Assembly: GCA_937967425.1 (NCBI GenBank)
Contig: CALBST010000433.1
Span: 1-6,905 of the forward strand
DNA from: an uncultured Caulobacteraceae bacterium
GTDB lineage: Bacteria > Pseudomonadota > Alphaproteobacteria > Caulobacterales > TH1-2
Direction of reading: 5' to 3'
DNA length: 6,905 nucleotides
Shown: positions 5,494 to 6,905 of the stretch, piece by piece
Position numbering within the stretch: the stretch's first letter is position 1
Layout of the letters: each line of letters opens with the position of its first letter
Position numbers and translations under genes: made by a program
Notes under the pieces: generated by a model
Database searches by the model: none
Told to the model about the DNA's origin: nothing
What the model saw: only the letters and a program-made list of their open reading frames with translations

Positions 5494-6069
5494 CTATGCG
5501 CCGCGCGCGCCGAGTTGGCGCGCCGTGCTCAGTCGCGCCTCGCGCAAGCCCGGATCGCCGGCGCGCCCGAACAGCGTAACCCGTATTGGCGAGACGCCCA
5601 GGAAGCGTAGGACCGGGTGCCGAACGGCGAATACGTTGGGGCCGCAATAAACAAAATCGCCGGCGTGGATCGATGCGTCCAAAGTCACAATTGCGCGCGC
5701 CGATTTGCCGCGAAGATTCTGCGTCCAGCGCGTCCCGTTGTTACACGTCGCAAAGCCGCCGCTCGCAAGTTGTTCAAGAAACACCCGGAGTAGGGCCGGC
5801 ATGGTTCCCAGCCACAACGGATAGATCAACACCACATGGTCAGCCTCGGCGAGGCGCGTCTGAGCTTCTTTGATCCCGCCGAATGGACTCGGCATCGAAA
5901 ATTGCGAGGCTGTATGCATGTAGGAAAATTCAAGCGCTGAGACCTTGATGACGTATGCCGTTCTTCCCGCCTCACGCGCGCCGTGTGCGTAAGCGGCTGC
6001 GAGTCCGTGCGACAAGCGATTGGCATGGGGGTCGGGATGACCATCAATGATAAGTATGCGATCCGCCAT
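5494..6069 (-). CDS. NAD(P)H-dependent flavin oxidoreductase, flavodoxin fold (Flavodoxin_2 family)
   Basis: A 191-residue flavodoxin-like protein related to NQO/MdaB/KefF-type quinone reductases, which pass two electrons from NAD(P)H through FMN or FAD to quinones. The first strand and phosphate-binding loop are RILIIDGHPDPHANRLSHG (4-22). DHVVLIYPLWLGTMPALLR (77-95) followed by VFLEQ is the typical substrate/flavin-site segment, and LRGKSARAIVTLD (119-131) is the next strand. The ATG at 6067-6069 is preferred because the fold begins there; an in-frame ATG at 6156 would add 29 Arg-rich residues unlike the family. GGAG is 13 nt upstream, a weak spacing. The gene is convergent with the universal stress gene. 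A quinone-detoxifying role would suit the stress context but is inference, and the substrate is unknown. Confidence 0.85.
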   Translation of the reverse strand: MADRILIIDGHPDPHANRLSHGLAAAYAHGAREAGRTAYVIKVSALEFSYMHTASQFSMPSPFGGIKEAQTRLAEADHVVLIYPLWLGTMPALLRVFLEQLASGGFATCNNGTRWTQNLRGKSARAIVTLDASIHAGDFVYCGPNVFAVRHPVLRFLGVSPIRVTLFGRAGDPGLREARLSTARQLGARGA

Positions 6070-6416
6070 TGCGACGTGACGACTCCGATTTGCCCGCAAG
6101 CGAGACGTGAGCCTATGCATGGCGTTTCGAAGTCCCTTTGACATTTGTCGCAACATCGGGCGCAGGGCGCCTAAAGCTGGTAAACCGATATCGCCGACGA
6201 AGCGTCTGATCGGGTTCGGGTGAAGCAGCTGTTGTGATTCAGGAATACAAGATGGCGCCAGCGCATCTCTCCGACATGAGCGCCCGGGTCCAAGACAGGC
6301 TCTTCAAGGCGAAGCGGTGCAGAGTCGCAACGTTGTAGCCATTTGGCGCAATTGTAGGTCGTTGTCGGGCAACTAAGTGAGTGGGAGACGAACGGCGCAG
6401 CGGCAAGGAGGCGGAT
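6070..6416. other. Intergenic stretch without a convincing gene
   Basis: About 350 bases between the oxidoreductase start and the small ORF at 6417. It should hold the promoter of the minus-strand oxidoreductase and one for the small plus-strand ORF, but I see no good -35/-10 pair for either. A plus-strand TTGACA at 6139-6144 has no -10 at a suitable distance. An 8-bp palindrome CAACGTTG lies at 6328-6335 and a short hairpin GTTG-TCGGG-CAAC at 6361-6373. A 28-codon ORF at 6252-6338 has AGGA 7 nt upstream but nothing else to support it. Confidence 0.5.
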
Positions 6417-6539
6417 GTGAATGCAGCGCTCTCTAGATGGGAGAATGAAGGCGGCGCGATCTCGGACGAAGACGCGCGGGAACAGCAAGCTGACGCGGCG
6501 GGTGACGGCGCGCTGGACTCAGACCCAGTGGATGCCTAG
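6417..6539 (+). CDS. Putative acidic small protein (40 aa)
   Basis: A GTG-started ORF of 40 codons with a near-perfect Shine-Dalgarno, AAGGAGG (6405-6411), 5 nt before the start. The protein begins MNAALSRWENEGGAISDEDA (1-20) and ends in an acidic, Ala/Asp/Gly-rich tail, so it is strongly acidic and probably partly disordered. Third codon positions are mostly G or C, as in neighbouring genes. The same ribosome-binding site also precedes an ATG at 6421 in another frame (9-nt spacing), but that 72-codon product is Arg-rich in the way of GC-rich shadow frames. The RWENEGGA-like stretch resembles short uncharacterised alphaproteobacterial proteins I have seen, from memory only. GC-rich hairpins follow the stop. 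No function can be given. Confidence 0.5.
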   Translation: MNAALSRWENEGGAISDEDAREQQADAAGDGALDSDPVDA

Positions 6540-6545
6540 TACGGC

Positions 6546-6563
6546 CCGGCGCCGTGACGCCGG
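6546..6563. terminator. GC-rich hairpin just after the small ORF
   Basis: CCGGCG (6546-6551) and CGCCGG (6558-6563) form a perfect 6-bp stem with a 6-nt loop, starting 7 nt after the TAG of the small ORF. No T-run follows, so intrinsic terminator activity is uncertain. Confidence 0.35.
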
Positions 6564-6581
6564 CATGAGCGCAACACTCAC

Positions 6582-6604
6582 GGGACGCCGCCATGCATCG
6601 TCCC
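6582..6604. terminator. Second hairpin between convergent small ORF and DUF2231 gene
   Basis: GGGACG (6582-6587) and CGTCCC (6599-6604) form a perfect 6-bp stem with an 11-nt loop. It stands between the plus-strand small ORF and the minus-strand DUF2231 stop. It could serve either direction, but there is no T-run on either strand. Confidence 0.3.
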
Positions 6605-6635
6605 ATGGCCCGGGCGTGCGGCGCCTGAGTTGTCC

Positions 6636-6905
6636 TTAGCTGCGTTCGCGTACGCCGACGCCGCGACCGTACACCAATTCACCCCCGCACCAGGCGCCGG
6701 CGATCATCACCAGCAACGCCGCCCCGCTTGCGGTGATTGCCCACCATGGGGCAGGCGATAGCGCGACATAAGTTTGGTCGACACGTCCTAAGAGGCCGAT
6801 GACCGCAAGCGTCCACGCTGTGCCCATGAGGCTTGCGTGCACGAGCGCAAGCTTCGCGGCTTTGGCTTGCGCGCGCGGCAGATCCATCGCGCCGGCGGTT
6901 GCGGC
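6636..6905 (-). CDS. DUF2231-type membrane protein, C-terminal part
   Basis: Eighty-nine residues are visible and the frame is open to the right edge, so this is the 3' end of a longer gene; an internal ATG at 6885-6887 is probably not the start, as the six codons before it (AATAGA) continue the helix-rich frame. Two hydrophobic segments, around LVHASLMGTAWTLAVIGLL and WWAITASGAALLVMIAGAW, are membrane helices. The end AGAWCGGELVYGRGVGV matches the C-terminal signature of DUF2231 proteins (typically GWLGGELVYRHGVGV). Family members are four-helix inner-membrane proteins of unknown function, sometimes found near redox proteins. The gene reads toward the small ORF, with hairpins between. The family call rests mainly on the C-terminal motif. 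Confidence 0.75.
   Translation of the reverse strand, partial: AATAGAMDLPRAQAKAAKLALVHASLMGTAWTLAVIGLLGRVDQTYVALSPAPWWAITASGAALLVMIAGAWCGGELVYGRGVGVRERS

Noticed and set aside
6139..6144. Consensus -35 hexamer TTGACA on the plus strand
   Set aside because: No -10-like hexamer 16-18 nt downstream; most likely chance.
6252..6338. Twenty-eight-codon ORF with AGGA 7 nt upstream
   Set aside because: Too short and with too weak a ribosome-binding site to support without conservation data.
6171..6488. Minus-strand ORF of 105 codons in the right intergenic stretch
   Set aside because: TTG start, no ribosome-binding site, no family resemblance, and it overlaps the better supported 6417-6539 ORF.
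6421..6639. Plus-strand ORF of 72 codons sharing the AAGGAGG site
   Set aside because: Product is Arg/Thr/Ser-rich like a shadow frame and runs into the DUF2231 stop; the 6417 frame looks more protein-like, although start spacing alone does not exclude it.
1..6905. CRISPR array, tRNA, transposase or insertion-sequence ends
   Set aside because: No regularly spaced repeats, no tRNA-like cloverleaf and no transposase fragments were seen on either strand.

Overview
The window is GC-rich, densely packed bacterial chromosome. Protein style (an FNR/FixK-type regulator of the rhizobial/caulobacterial kind, an alphaproteobacterial-type tandem universal stress protein, a Prx6-type peroxiredoxin, a DUF2231 membrane protein) points to an alphaproteobacterium, perhaps of the Caulobacterales/Hyphomonadaceae sort. 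The class assignment is fairly safe; anything finer is a guess. No mobile element, tRNA, rRNA or CRISPR array is visible.

Left part, minus strand (1-2870): a very tight five-gene operon, read right to left: 1-Cys peroxiredoxin (Prx6 type), beta-carbonic anhydrase, Fe-type superoxide dismutase, Crp/Fnr-family regulator, DUF488 (YeaO-like) protein cut by the window edge. Junctions are a 4-nt overlap, an 8-nt overlap, a 9-nt gap and a 4-nt overlap, so the genes are almost certainly co-transcribed and partly translationally coupled. Superoxide dismutase makes H2O2, the peroxiredoxin removes peroxide, and the carbonic anhydrase equilibrates CO2 and bicarbonate, which is known to modify peroxide chemistry.

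Centre (2871-2960): a 90-bp divergent promoter region, AT-rich, containing two inverted repeats that share exactly the same symmetry axis. It separates the stress operon from a LysR-type regulator, its likely controller.

Right of centre, plus strand (2961-5424): lysR gene, then a 16-bp near-palindrome that fits the FNR/FixK half-site layout TTGA-N6-TCAA, then a three-gene unit: three-helix membrane protein of unknown function, a 61-residue small protein, and a tandem universal stress protein whose GTG start overlaps the small gene's stop. The FNR-type box suggests that the Crp/Fnr protein encoded in the left operon (or a paralogue) controls this unit.

Right end (5425-6905): a convergent junction with a hairpin; a minus-strand flavodoxin-fold NAD(P)H oxidoreductase; about 350 bp without a convincing gene; a well-led 40-codon acidic small ORF on the plus strand at 6417-6539; GC-rich hairpins; and the C-terminal part of a DUF2231-type membrane protein on the minus strand running off the window.

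The overall picture is an oxidative/redox-stress island with two local regulators. The most interesting elements are the co-axial operator, the FNR-type box, and the physical coupling of carbonic anhydrase to peroxide and superoxide enzymes.
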